41,795 bases of DNA from Gammaproteobacteria bacterium (lineage in GTDB: Bacteria > Pseudomonadota > Gammaproteobacteria > S012-40), in assembly GCA_027021445.1 (NCBI GenBank), contig JALUUH010000082.1, positions 1-41,795 on the forward strand, written 5' to 3'. Under the pieces are notes generated by a model that saw nothing but the letters and a program-made list of their open reading frames with translations, was not told the origin of the DNA and did no database searches. Below are positions 8,645 to 17,166 of this stretch, in pieces. Every line of letters starts with the position of its first letter. Position 1 is the stretch's first letter. Position numbers and translations under genes: made by a program.

Positions 8645-9088
8645 ATGAGCCATTCTCGAAAAAGAGCTCGGCAAGCAGCGGTGCAAGCACTCTATCAATG
8701 GCAACTAACAAAATCAAATATCACGGATATTGATCAACAGTTTAGAGTTGAGCATGAAGGTTCGCAAACTGATTTAGACTATTTTTCTGAAGTGTTAAGA
8801 GGGGTAACAGCAACAGCATCTGAATTAGATAAATTGTTTACCCCTTATCTTGAATGGCCGATTGATGAAATAAACCCGGTTGAATTAGCGGTTCTGCGGT
8901 TAGCGTGTTATGAGTTAAAGCATCGTTTAGATGTGCCAGTGGGCGTTATTCTTAATGAATCCGTTGATCTCACTAAGCGTTTTGGTGCAGAGCAAGGGCA
9001 TAAATTTGTTAATGGAGTGGTTGATCGCGTGGCCAAAGATTTACGGTGTGATGAACGTGCCGCGCGTATTTCTAAGAAAAATCGTTAG
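8645..9088 (+). CDS. nusB: transcription antitermination factor NusB
   Basis: RNA-binding partner of NusE (S10) in rRNA antitermination. 147 residues, all-helical, with the family blocks RKRARQAAVQALYQWQL at the start, WPIDEINPVELAVLRLACYEL in the middle and VPVGVILNESVDLTKRFG and KFVNGVVDRV at the end. The ATG is at 8645 after GAGG near 8630. It is 136 bases from ribH and ends one base into an open frame for thiL, although thiL itself probably starts at 9115. Confidence 0.95.
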   Translation: MSHSRKRARQAAVQALYQWQLTKSNITDIDQQFRVEHEGSQTDLDYFSEVLRGVTATASELDKLFTPYLEWPIDEINPVELAVLRLACYELKHRLDVPVGVILNESVDLTKRFGAEQGHKFVNGVVDRVAKDLRCDERAARISKKNR

Positions 9089-9114
9089 TGAGTGTGTTTT
9101 TGGAGCGCAGAGTC

Positions 9115-10098
9115 ATGTCAGAGTTTCAAATCATTCAAGATTGCTTTGCTGATATTGGGCAGCAAAAAGAGGTGGTGCTGGGTGTGGGTGACGATGCGGC
9201 TGTCGTTAAAGCACCGGCGAATTGTGAATTAGTATTTGCCACAGATACCTTGTTAGAGAATGTTCATTTTCCAAAAGAGACTATCCCAGAAAACATTGCC
9301 TATAAAGCGCTTGCGGTTAATTTGAGTGATATGGCCGCAATGGGTGCGCGCCCACTTTGGTTTCTTTTATCGCTGACGATTCCACAAGAGAGCATTGCCG
9401 AGAATGTTGATTGGTTAACACGCTTTAGTCAAAGCTTAGCTCAATTAGCGGATGAGCATAAAATTCAACTAATAGGTGGTGATACAACGTCTGGCCCGTT
9501 GAATATTAATTTGCAAATGATCGGTGCAGTGCCAACCGGCAAAGCAATATTGCGCTCGGGCGCGCAAGTTGGTGATCTCGTCTATGTGACGGGGTCTATC
9601 GGCGATGCCGGCCTTGGTTTGCAGTATAAACAGGATCCAGAACACTCATCAAAAATAGCAGTATCATCCCCGTTGACCGCGAAAAATGATGTTGAATATT
9701 TGCTTGCAAGGCTGGAAAGACCTGATCCTAGGGTTAAGCAAGGTATGGAGTTGCTGGGCATGGCGAATGCCATGATCGATATTTCGGATGGATTGCTTGC
9801 AGATCTTTCGCATATACTGGCGGCAAGTCAGAAAGGAGCTGAAGTTCAGCTTGAAAAAATTCCAATTCATCAAGATAATGAAGTCAAGCATATTCTCGCG
9901 GCGGTGAATGCGGGCGATGATTATGAATTGTGTTTTACTATACCGGCGGAAAAGAGCGGAAAACTCGAACAGCTTAGCAGAAACTGGGCTTGCCAGGTGA
10001 CTCAAATTGGTGAAATAGTACAAAACCCTGGCTTGCGTTGTTACTTGAATAAAGTAGCCATTGATGTAACAGTGAAAGGATATGATCATTTTCAATAA
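9115..10098 (+). CDS. thiL: thiamine-monophosphate kinase
   Basis: Phosphorylates thiamine phosphate to the active cofactor thiamine diphosphate. Start chosen at ATG 9115 (MSEFQIIQDCF), preceded by GGAGCG at 9102-9107 and matching the family N-terminus; GTG 9088 would add nine odd residues. 327 residues. The PurM/ThiL-type ATP-binding features are visible: GVGDDAAVV near residue 25, NLSDMAAMGARP, GGDTT, and IDISDGL in the C-terminal half. Position between nusB and pgpA is a conserved arrangement. thiO at 17 kb is another thiamine gene but not in this operon. Confidence 0.94.
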   Translation: MSEFQIIQDCFADIGQQKEVVLGVGDDAAVVKAPANCELVFATDTLLENVHFPKETIPENIAYKALAVNLSDMAAMGARPLWFLLSLTIPQESIAENVDWLTRFSQSLAQLADEHKIQLIGGDTTSGPLNINLQMIGAVPTGKAILRSGAQVGDLVYVTGSIGDAGLGLQYKQDPEHSSKIAVSSPLTAKNDVEYLLARLERPDPRVKQGMELLGMANAMIDISDGLLADLSHILAASQKGAEVQLEKIPIHQDNEVKHILAAVNAGDDYELCFTIPAEKSGKLEQLSRNWACQVTQIGEIVQNPGLRCYLNKVAIDVTVKGYDHFQ

Positions 10099-10552
10099 TG
10101 TACTCGGTCCAATAGCCAAATTTATTTCATTAGGTTTCGGTGCTGGGAAAGCGCCAGTTGCTCCTGGGACTTGGGGTACCTTAGTGGGTATTCCTATCTA
10201 TCTTCTTATGCAAGATCTAAGTCTGATGATTTATATAATCATCAGTGCTGCAATTATTGCGCTCGGAATTTGGGCGGCTGATGTTTATGGTCGCGAGCTA
10301 GGTGTGCACGACCATCAAAGTATTGTGTGGGATGAGGTTGCCGGGTATATCGTCACGATGACATTTGCGCCCACTGGTTGGGAATGGATTATTGTCGGTT
10401 TCCTTTTGTTTCGGTTATTCGATATATGGAAACCCTGGCCGATCAATTTACTTGATAAGTATGTTAAGGGTGGTTTTGGTGTGATGATAGATGATGTCCT
10501 CGCAGGTGTATATGCGGGACTTATATTGTATTTGTTAGCCATTTTTTATTAA
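10082..10552 (+). CDS. pgpA: phosphatidylglycerophosphatase A
   Basis: Removes the phosphate from phosphatidylglycerol phosphate in the inner membrane. 156 residues. The motifs GFGAGKAPVAPGTWGTL (about 18-34), VWDEVAGY and IDDVLAG are those of PgpA, including the acidic residues that bind Mg. Several hydrophobic spans (about 40-64, 98-118 and 136-156) fit membrane helices. It overlaps the thiL 3' end by 17 bases, implying coupled translation; the thiL-pgpA pair is widespread. Confidence 0.94.
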   Translation: MIIFNNVLGPIAKFISLGFGAGKAPVAPGTWGTLVGIPIYLLMQDLSLMIYIIISAAIIALGIWAADVYGRELGVHDHQSIVWDEVAGYIVTMTFAPTGWEWIIVGFLLFRLFDIWKPWPINLLDKYVKGGFGVMIDDVLAGVYAGLILYLLAIFY

Positions 10553-10564
10553 AAGAATATAAGC

Positions 10565-10951
10565 ATGCGCAAACTTTGTGTCGTTCTGGTTACTTTTTTT
10601 TGGGGTGCATCTAGTTACGCAGGGGATGTGCAAATTATTGATGTGGCGTTGAAAAAACGCGGACAAAACTGGAATATTCGTGTCATGCTTAAACATGACG
10701 ACACGGGCTGGCAGCATTATGCGGATGCTTGGCGTGTTGTGGCCGAGGATGGTAAAATCTTAGGAAAAAAATTGTTTCAAAAGCCTCATGTAGAAGAACA
10801 GCCCTTTTCGCGCAGCTTAATCATTAAAATTCCTCGCAACATTTCTAAATTGTATATTGAAGCACATGATAGCGTTCATGGATGGAGCATAGACAAAGTT
10901 CATATTGATCTAGATATAAGAGAAGGCCCCCGATATAGGGTGATTCGCTAG
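10565..10951 (+). CDS. conserved exported protein of unknown function
   Basis: 128 residues with a signal peptide (1-19, ending SSYA). The mature part is a compact beta-rich domain with WNIRVMLKHDDTGWQHYADAW, HVEEQPFSRSL and HDSVHGWS. I recall similar short periplasmic proteins in other proteobacteria, with the same DTGW-HYAD-W, HVEEQPF and VHGW blocks, but no function is known to me. The conserved His, Asp and Trp could bind a ligand or metal (speculative). It follows pgpA by 12 bases and may be co-transcribed with it. Confidence 0.75.
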   Translation: MRKLCVVLVTFFWGASSYAGDVQIIDVALKKRGQNWNIRVMLKHDDTGWQHYADAWRVVAEDGKILGKKLFQKPHVEEQPFSRSLIIKIPRNISKLYIEAHDSVHGWSIDKVHIDLDIREGPRYRVIR

Positions 10952-11000
10952 CATTGCATTATTCACTATATCTCAAATATCAACAAGGAATAGCAATAAC

Positions 11001-11759
11001 ATGAAGCGGTTTTTATTATTTATTGCCATGCTGATTTTTTTTATGGCACAAACTGTACATAGTTCGCTTCCCGAAACCATAGAAAAAATCAAACAAAGTA
11101 TAGTGGGTGTTGGTACCTATCAGATTACCCGCAGTCCTCCATCAAAACTAATGGGTACTGGATTTGTTATTGGTGATGGCCATTATGTCATTACCAATCA
11201 TCATGTCACACCGGAATTTATTGATGAGATAAATAGAGAGCAGCTAAGTGTTTTTGTAGGGCAAGGAAAAAAAGCCAAAGTGAGAGCTGCGAGCATTATA
11301 ATGTTAGATGATATTCATGATCTCGCGCTACTTAAAATGTCGGGTAATCCACTTCCTGCAATGAGTTTAAGTCGCGCTGAAAACGTGAAAGAAGGAGAGC
11401 TCTATGCTTTTACCGGTTTTCCGATTGGTGCGGCGTTAGGTTTGTATCCGGTTACTCACCGAGGGATAATTTCAGCGATCTCTCCGGTAGCGATTCCTGT
11501 CTCGTCCACTCAAACTCTAGATGTGAAAATGATAAAACGTTTGCGCAATCCATTTGATGTGTTTCAGTTAGATGCTACCGCTTATCCTGGGAATAGTGGT
11601 AGCCCGCTTTATGATGTTAAAACGGGCGCCGTTATAGGTGTTGTTAATAAAGTATTTATTAAAGAAACCAAAGAAACAGTGCTCGAAAAACCGAGTGGAA
11701 TAACCTATGCCATTCCGGTAAACCATGTGTCTGATTTAATAAAAAAAGCCGGTTTATAG
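11001..11759 (+). CDS. exported trypsin-like serine protease (no PDZ domain)
   Basis: 252 residues with a signal peptide of about 21 residues (ending TVHSS). The catalytic triad of the S1C/Deg-like fold is visible: H68 in TNHHV, D107 in HDLALLK and S199 in GNSGSP, where GNSGGP is more usual. The chain stops after the protease domain, so no PDZ domain is present, unlike DegP, DegQ or DegS. It is probably a periplasmic quality-control or processing protease. It lies 49 bases after the small exported protein and is convergent with galE. Confidence 0.87.
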   Translation: MKRFLLFIAMLIFFMAQTVHSSLPETIEKIKQSIVGVGTYQITRSPPSKLMGTGFVIGDGHYVITNHHVTPEFIDEINREQLSVFVGQGKKAKVRAASIIMLDDIHDLALLKMSGNPLPAMSLSRAENVKEGELYAFTGFPIGAALGLYPVTHRGIISAISPVAIPVSSTQTLDVKMIKRLRNPFDVFQLDATAYPGNSGSPLYDVKTGAVIGVVNKVFIKETKETVLEKPSGITYAIPVNHVSDLIKKAGL

Positions 11760-11801
11760 TTTCTATACTCATGAGGGATAGACTTTTAGTGCGGGTATAT
11801 A

Positions 11802-12785
11802 TCAATAGCTTCTATTTTTTTCCCAATTCAATGCGCTACTCACAATTTTTTCAAGATCATCATATTCGGGAATCCAGCCTAGAACTTTGCGAATTTTACG
11901 TGCATCGGCGACGAGTTCAGGAGGATCGCCGGCTCTGCGAGGATGCTCTTCAATATTAAGTGGTTTGCCATTGGCTTTTTCGACAGCGGTTAATACTTCG
12001 CGTACGGAGTAACCATGACCGTATCCACAGTTTAATAAAGTAGATTCTCCGTTATTTTTTAAATAATCAAGGGCTTTTAAATGGGCGCTTGCTAGGTCTT
12101 CCACATGGATGTAATCTCGAACACCTGTGCCATCATTGGTCGCGTAATCTGTTCCAAATATATATACTTTTTCGCGTTTTCCTATTGCTGCTTCGCAGGC
12201 GACTTTGGTAAGCAGGGTGGCTTCGGGTGTTGATTGGCCAATTTTTCCGCTGGAATCACAGCCAGCGACATTAAAATAACGTAATACCACATAACGAATA
12301 TCTGTGGCATTCGCTAAATCCTTGAGCATCATTTCGCTCATGAGCTTTGATGTGCCATAAGCATTAATCGGCGCAGTGGGTTCATTTTCCGTAACCGGTA
12401 CGTTTTCAGGAATCCCATAGGTAGCAGCAGTGGAAGAAAATATGAAATGTTTGACGTTAGCATTGGAACAACATTCTAAGAGATTACGGGTATTACAGGT
12501 GTTGTTGGCATAATATTTCAGTGGATTTTCGACGGATTCTGGCACCACAGTATGTGCTGCAAAGTGTAAGACAGAGTCTATATTATTCTCTTCCAGGATA
12601 CGGCTGACTAATTCTTTATCGCCACTATCGCCAATGACTAATTCGCCATAGGTGACCGCATCTTTAAAGCCTTTAGATAGATTATCAAGCACAATAACTG
12701 GTGAATAACCAGCAGCTCCGAGTTGCTTGACGACATGACTGCCTATATATCCAGCTCCACCGGTAACGAGTATTCCTTTTTCCAT
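11802..12785 (-). CDS. galE: UDP-glucose 4-epimerase
   Basis: Interconverts UDP-glucose and UDP-galactose for surface polysaccharide synthesis, using tightly bound NAD. 327 residues; short-chain dehydrogenase fold with the NAD-binding GGAGYIGSH at 9-17 and the catalytic YGTSK (Y143, K147) with SSTAATYG upstream (S118). The ATG at 12785 follows AAGGAAT on the minus strand. It lies downstream of the pilin genes in the same direction. The C-terminus NWEKNRSY ends at the usual place. Confidence 0.94.
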   Translation of the reverse strand: MEKGILVTGGAGYIGSHVVKQLGAAGYSPVIVLDNLSKGFKDAVTYGELVIGDSGDKELVSRILEENNIDSVLHFAAHTVVPESVENPLKYYANNTCNTRNLLECCSNANVKHFIFSSTAATYGIPENVPVTENEPTAPINAYGTSKLMSEMMLKDLANATDIRYVVLRYFNVAGCDSSGKIGQSTPEATLLTKVACEAAIGKREKVYIFGTDYATNDGTGVRDYIHVEDLASAHLKALDYLKNNGESTLLNCGYGHGYSVREVLTAVEKANGKPLNIEEHPRRAGDPPELVADARKIRKVLGWIPEYDDLEKIVSSALNWEKNRSY

Positions 12786-12863
12786 GAACTATTCCTTATG
12801 TATTATATTATTGCTGTATAGATTATAAAGTCTTTGAGGCTTAGATTAAACCTAGAACGCGTA

Positions 12864-13388
12864 CTATTTGAATTTAAGAATAGGTAACACATCTGTAGGA
12901 GTAGGCGCCCATTTAGTTTGGGTTAATGCATAGGAGGGTGTATTGCTTGCGACAATGCTGGATAGATAAAGCGTGGTGTTTTGAGTTATCTGTCCATTGT
13001 TGGTGAAATCTGGCCAAGTCACTTTAATGTTTAGCTGGGTTGTTGTCTGTACATCACTGGGCGTGCTCGTCCAATTCAGGGTAAATTCGATTGTTTGTTC
13101 TTGTTTTTTCAGGCTGCCGGACTGGGGATTAAGCTTATGTTGGCTGTTTGCAAATAGATACTGCAGGTTTTCTATATTTTCTTTTGCAAAATTCAGGGCT
13201 GCCACACGTTGTTTATTTAAGGTGCTATTTTTCAAAATAGTAGTTTGAAAAAGTCCAACACCGATTAGGCCTACTGCTAACACGATTGCCGCGATAAGTA
13301 CTTCAATGAGACTAAAACCATTCTGAAGTTTTAAGAAGGGTTTTATTTTACGAGTAGCTTTTATGTCAAAGTGTTGTTTGTATATCAT
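12864..13388 (-). CDS. pilV: PilV-like minor pilin (prepilin)
   Basis: 174 residues from ATG 13388, supported by a GGAAG-type ribosome site. The open frame extends to 13463, but that part overlaps pilX more deeply. Type III prepilin signal: cleavage by PilD expected after G24 in QNGFSLIEVLIA, with Glu at +5 and a following hydrophobic helix. A long 23-residue leader is unusual. The body (ALNFAKENIENLQYL; VTWPDFTNNGQ) fits PilV-type minor pilins that prime type IV pilus assembly. It overlaps the pilX 3' end by 23 bases, so translation is likely coupled. Confidence 0.85.
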   Translation of the reverse strand: MIYKQHFDIKATRKIKPFLKLQNGFSLIEVLIAAIVLAVGLIGVGLFQTTILKNSTLNKQRVAALNFAKENIENLQYLFANSQHKLNPQSGSLKKQEQTIEFTLNWTSTPSDVQTTTQLNIKVTWPDFTNNGQITQNTTLYLSSIVASNTPSYALTQTKWAPTPTDVLPILKFK

Positions 13389-14415
13389 TCCAGCTTCCAG
13401 GGGCGGGAGTATAAATTCCGATCTTGTCTGTTTGACTGAGTATCGTTTTATTAAATGTGACAACTAGGTTTTGCGCATTTTTTAGATTTCCGTCCACGAT
13501 GATGGCTCCATTTATGGTTGAACTAAGATTTTTATTATCCCACTCACCATTGACAAAGATTAAACCGTTAATAGTGACATTATCGATATTAAGAGCGCCC
13601 TTTTTTTGTAAGTCGATATATAAAATCACTGGTGACTCGGCGCTACCTATAGTTTTATTAGAGAGTTTTAGCCCGCCGTTAAAATAAATAATACGCGAAG
13701 TGGAATGATTTAATTCCGTACAAGTGGGTTCGCAATTATGCAACCAGGATATTTTTTTTAAGTTTTTATTGTCCTTATTGTTTTCTCTTAAAGCAAAAAT
13801 ATTTTGATGAGGGTTCTGAGTTCTTATATCGTTAGCGTATATTTTTTTAAAATCATCAGCACTGACGATGCCACGAGAATGAATTAAGTCACCTGACCAT
13901 ACTAAAACTTTATCGGTTTTTTCAATCGAAATTTTATTAGGTGTGATTGTTATTTCACCCGTTGCAATAATGGGTGAGACTATAAAATTTCTAAAATCTG
14001 GGCGTAAAGCACGAGAAAAAAGGAAATGTTGATAATGGGTGGATTGTGAAGATTTATCACTTGAATAACCAGTGGATTGAATTTTAAGGTGTTCTGAGTT
14101 TAAGCTTTCAATCGAAACAGAATATGAACCGATATTAATGGTTTCCAAGTTTTCTGAGTATGATAGCTCAGTTTGCGGAATATTTTTTATATTGTTTTTA
14201 TTCAGTGTTGCCAGGGATACGGCTAATCCGGATTGCGCGGCAAGAAAGGATTGAGTTAATTTATACTCATTGGAACTCGCCTTGGTTTCCATGAGAGTAA
14301 TATTTGCGGACAATACAACAATCATCGTAATGAGTAGTAATAAGACGATTGCGCTTATGAGGGTGGCTATTCCTGATTGCTTTCTATAATGATGCTCGGT
14401 GGATAATGCTTGCAT
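13366..14415 (-). CDS. pilX: PilX-like pilus assembly protein
   Basis: 349 residues. The N-terminus (QSGIATLISAIVLLLLITMIVVLSA, about 13-40) lacks the Glu at +5 of standard prepilins and matches the PilX N-terminal type, including the ETKASSNE and SFLAAQSGL blocks. The C-terminal two thirds are a beta-rich domain with repeated strands (INGLIFVNGEWDN, TINGAIIVDGNL) resembling a right-handed beta-solenoid. That portion is longer than in PilX of Pseudomonas aeruginosa (about 195 residues), so it may have adhesin-like additions. It starts 12 bases after the pilW stop. Confidence 0.82.
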   Translation of the reverse strand: MQALSTEHHYRKQSGIATLISAIVLLLLITMIVVLSANITLMETKASSNEYKLTQSFLAAQSGLAVSLATLNKNNIKNIPQTELSYSENLETINIGSYSVSIESLNSEHLKIQSTGYSSDKSSQSTHYQHFLFSRALRPDFRNFIVSPIIATGEITITPNKISIEKTDKVLVWSGDLIHSRGIVSADDFKKIYANDIRTQNPHQNIFALRENNKDNKNLKKISWLHNCEPTCTELNHSTSRIIYFNGGLKLSNKTIGSAESPVILYIDLQKKGALNIDNVTINGLIFVNGEWDNKNLSSTINGAIIVDGNLKNAQNLVVTFNKTILSQTDKIGIYTPAPGSWNDIQTTL

Positions 14416-14427
14416 AGGATAAATGCG

Positions 14428-15084
14428 TTAATTAATCATAGTTTCTACTATTGCATTGTGTATGACTACCGTAGTGGATAATGTTTTGGAATAATGATTG
14501 TTTTTCATATTTCCTGCTATCGATGTTTTTATTTTGTATTTTTTTAAAATTAAATCATCCACTGAGGGTGGTGTTAGATTGCAGTCGGAGCCATTGATTA
14601 AGTTAATGCAAATAGGAAGACTTTGTTGACTGAAGGTTAAATCGGTAATGAGCAGCGTGTTTTTGTCATTTAAAGTGTTCCATCGACCTTTAGCACAGTC
14701 TGTACTGCGTTCTTGAAAGCCAATTGTTTTATTAGATGCATTGAATTTGAACGCGTAGCGCTCGGCTATCGAAATACTTCCGTCTAAATTACTATCATAG
14801 CTATAGCGAATACAGCGTGGACTGAAGAAAAAATATTTGTTCAATTCAGGGTTGTTTAAATAATCCACATTATATCCGGATCTTTGTATTTCTCGCGTGA
14901 TTAACGTCAAAATGGCTTGTAGCTCTTGATCAAGACGGGTTGCAGAAATATTGTCTCGACTGGTTTTAAAGGTTGCTGCGAATATCTGCAATAGACCCGA
15001 TAAAACGACTAAGCCAATGGATATCGCCAGCATGAGTTCAATGATAGTAAAACCGGATTGTGGCGTATTGGTATTAGGCAGCAT
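14428..15084 (-). CDS. pilW: PilW-like minor pilin
   Basis: 218 residues. The type III signal QSGFTIIELMLAISIG predicts cleavage after G11, with Glu at +5 (E16) and a hydrophobic alpha-1 helix. The following segment (LDQELQAILTLITREIQRSGY) is the PilW hallmark. Four Cys residues in the C-terminal half may form disulfides. The gene begins a minus-strand run pilW-pilX-pilV and is divergent from the pilE-like gene at 15302. Confidence 0.88.
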   Translation of the reverse strand: MLPNTNTPQSGFTIIELMLAISIGLVVLSGLLQIFAATFKTSRDNISATRLDQELQAILTLITREIQRSGYNVDYLNNPELNKYFFFSPRCIRYSYDSNLDGSISIAERYAFKFNASNKTIGFQERSTDCAKGRWNTLNDKNTLLITDLTFSQQSLPICINLINGSDCNLTPPSVDDLILKKYKIKTSIAGNMKNNHYSKTLSTTVVIHNAIVETMIN

Positions 15085-15301
15085 TATTTAGGCCTTATTC
15101 AGATAAGTTTAAGTTCTTGATTTTCTATGTTAGCTCTACTGCTTTATCAAGTGCTACCCCTTACGAGTTATAGGAATATTGACAAAAAGTATCGTCGTTT
15201 TCTAAAGTTTTTTAGCGGTGTGACGTAATACTTAAGTCACAAATCACAATTAGAATGTGGTTCGGTCATTATTTTTTACTCATTGAGCGAATGAACAGGC
15301 G

Positions 15302-15715
15302 ATGAAACGGAATCCATCAGGTTTTACTATTATAGAACTGCTTATCGTTATTGGGATTCTCATTATTTTTACCAGTATTGCTATTCCTTCCTATAAAGAA
15401 TACGTATTTAAGGGTAATAGATCCGATGCTATTACGGCATTATTAAATCTTCATTTAGCGCAGGAAAGATGGCGTGCCCAGAATGCGTCTTATACGCAAT
15501 CTTTGGCTGATATATGGGCTGGTAATGCCAATAAATCCTCTCAAGGGTTTTATGCGTTAGCCATTGATGTGGCTAAAACGAATGAAAATGAGTTTGTTAT
15601 CACTGCAACAGCGATAGATAAGCAGGAAAACGACGAAAAATGTAAGGTGTTCCGGATTACGCAAAATGGCGCTGACAAAAGTTCCGAGCAGAAGAGGAAG
15701 TGTTGGGGGCATTAA
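15302..15715 (+). CDS. pilE: PilE-like minor type IV pilin
   Basis: 137 residues. Prepilin motif PSGFTIIELLIVIGIL: cleavage after G7, Glu at +5 (E12). The region SYKEYVFKGNRSDAITALLNLHLAQERWRAQNASYT is typical of PilE, and the two C-terminal cysteines (EKCKVF and KRKCWGH) would make the disulfide-bounded D-region. It lies alone on the plus strand between the two minus-strand halves of the cluster; the 217-base divergent gap from pilW holds GTGAC-N11-GTCAC (15220-15240), a possible operator. The small size and context favour a minor rather than major pilin. Confidence 0.87.
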   Translation: MKRNPSGFTIIELLIVIGILIIFTSIAIPSYKEYVFKGNRSDAITALLNLHLAQERWRAQNASYTQSLADIWAGNANKSSQGFYALAIDVAKTNENEFVITATAIDKQENDEKCKVFRITQNGADKSSEQKRKCWGH

Positions 15716-15763
15716 ACCTGGGAGGCTGTCCAAGGGTAGACTGACCTACTGCGACCAAATTTG

Positions 15764-16312
15764 CTAGCGAGGTGCTTTGGGGCAATTTGCGGGGTAGTTA
15801 TCAAGTTGCGGTGAGCAGATTCTGATTCTTCCTATGCGATTTAGCACCACCGCGACCTGTCTGTTACTTGAATCCCTGAACCATATGGACCCATTTCTCA
15901 TTCCTTGCGCGGATGGACGACCCCGTGTTGGTTCAAAAGCCGTATAGTTGGCACCACCGGCAAATTTGGCTTGTTGAAGATCAATATTTTCATATTCGTT
16001 GCCACTCCTCACAAAATCTGTGTTATCAATCTTGCAAGTAGATTCTGCAAAGCAATCACAGGTATTCGTACTTATTCCATAACACCAGTTTGACGGGGAA
16101 AAAGAGAAAGAAATATAAACATGTTGGTTGCTTTTTAAGGCTTCTGTTTTGGCATATTGAAGGTCGTAATACAGTTGTTCGGCTGCCGTAGTGAGTCTGT
16201 TTTTTTCTATTGTTGCGTTAAATGCGGGAATGGCAATAAAGGCCAGTAGACTGAGAATGCTTAACACAATAAGCAGCTCTAATAATGTGAATCCCTGTTG
16301 CTTAATACGCAT
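15764..16312 (-). CDS. FimT/FimU-like (GspH-type) minor pilin
   Basis: 182 residues. The prepilin motif QQGFTLLELLIVLSIL predicts cleavage after G7 with Glu at +5 (E12). The helix continuation (ATIEKNRLTTAAEQLYYDLQYAKTEALKSNQHVYISF) is the GspH/FimT signature of the core minor pilins that cap type IV pili. Several Cys (CYGISTNTCDCFAESTC and a C-terminal pair) suggest disulfides. It starts one base after the stop of the other FimT-like gene, indicating one transcript. Confidence 0.85.
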   Translation of the reverse strand: MRIKQQGFTLLELLIVLSILSLLAFIAIPAFNATIEKNRLTTAAEQLYYDLQYAKTEALKSNQHVYISFSFSPSNWCYGISTNTCDCFAESTCKIDNTDFVRSGNEYENIDLQQAKFAGGANYTAFEPTRGRPSAQGMRNGSIWFRDSSNRQVAVVLNRIGRIRICSPQLDNYPANCPKAPR

Positions 16313-16313
16313 G

Positions 16314-16784
16314 TTACATACTAGCGATACTACCCAGAGAATTTATTGAAACCTGTTCAATGAGTGCTTGTGGGTAATCGGACGAAGATTTGATGGTGAT
16401 GACAAGGTCAGCGAGATCGACAAAATCAGCATTTTTTTGGCTAATAATTCGACCATCGGGTAAAAATACGAGCTTATGTGTGCGATCTATAGTCACTCGT
16501 TTCGGCAGGTTGACGTGTTGTATTTCAGTGTTTTTGCGAGCAGTGATAACAATAGCTTGCTTTGAAATAAGAACTTTGATTTCGGTGTTTTGAGTACGCG
16601 CTGTGTGTTTTGCGAGACGTAATGTGTCGACAACTGTCTTCTGGGCAGTCACCATATCTTTGCGTAACAAGATGTCGCTTATACTCGGAATAGCGATGAT
16701 TGCGAGAATGATGATTATTGAAACAATCACAACGGTTTCGAGTAAATTGTTCCCTCTGTAGTGGTTTTGCATCTGCATCTGCAT
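16314..16784 (-). CDS. second FimT-like prepilin
   Basis: 156 residues. A class III-like leader MQMQMQNHYRG is followed by NNLLETVVIVSIIIIL, so cleavage after G11 leaves Asn rather than Phe at +1, with Glu at +5 (E16). The Met/Gln repeat at the start offers three ATG codons; the first has AGGGC upstream. The body (QKTVVDTLRLAKHTARTQNTEIKV) is GspH/FimT-like. The order FimT-like, FimU-like next to thiO matches the Pseudomonas aeruginosa fimT-fimU locus. I cannot assign which is FimT and which FimU with certainty. Confidence 0.8.
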   Translation of the reverse strand: MQMQMQNHYRGNNLLETVVIVSIIIILAIIAIPSISDILLRKDMVTAQKTVVDTLRLAKHTARTQNTEIKVLISKQAIVITARKNTEIQHVNLPKRVTIDRTHKLVFLPDGRIISQKNADFVDLADLVITIKSSSDYPQALIEQVSINSLGSIASM

Positions 16785-17166
16785 TTATTGCCCTGATGGT
16801 AAAATGAGTCGGTGCTTACTTTATTGACTCAAACTCTGATTGTTTCTCAGTCGTGACCCAGCGCGGTTAAATGAGCTGTTCTTTTTGTGGCCAATAGAGT
16901 TTTGAGACGTATCGTATTTCTTATACAATACAGTCATCCAGTTCTCGGAGCTTGTCGTATAAATAAGGCTGTGCACTGCGCTGGTAGCGTTTATTCGCCG
17001 CTTGTGCGTGGTTTGCTGTTTCTCTTAGATAGCATAGGAATTTTGCCTTTCGTAACTTAGCTATTTCTTAAATCCAGAGAATTATTATCATTAGTTGTTT
17101 CAATGCGGTGTTGTGACGGGATATTGCTGTTTTTTTAGTAGAATGTTTTTTTATGGGTTAAACGTA
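16785..17166. promoter_or_regulatory. intergenic region with a plus-strand promoter candidate
   Basis: No gene is evident in this 382-base divergent gap. On the plus strand TTGAGA (16902-16907) and TACAAT (16924-16929) are spaced by 16 bases, a good sigma-70 match, about 240 bases ahead of thiO. I looked for a TPP riboswitch (the CUGAGA and ACCUGAUCUGG blocks) and did not see one. The minus-strand promoter for the pilin genes is not obvious. Confidence 0.4.

Noticed and set aside
9664-10119. Antisense open frame of 151 codons over thiL
   Set aside because: thiL motifs are intact on the plus strand; the antisense product has no recognisable feature.
16930-17166. TPP riboswitch or small RNA ahead of thiO
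   Set aside because: No CUGAGA or ACCUGAUCUGG blocks; no tRNA-like arms or strong terminator.
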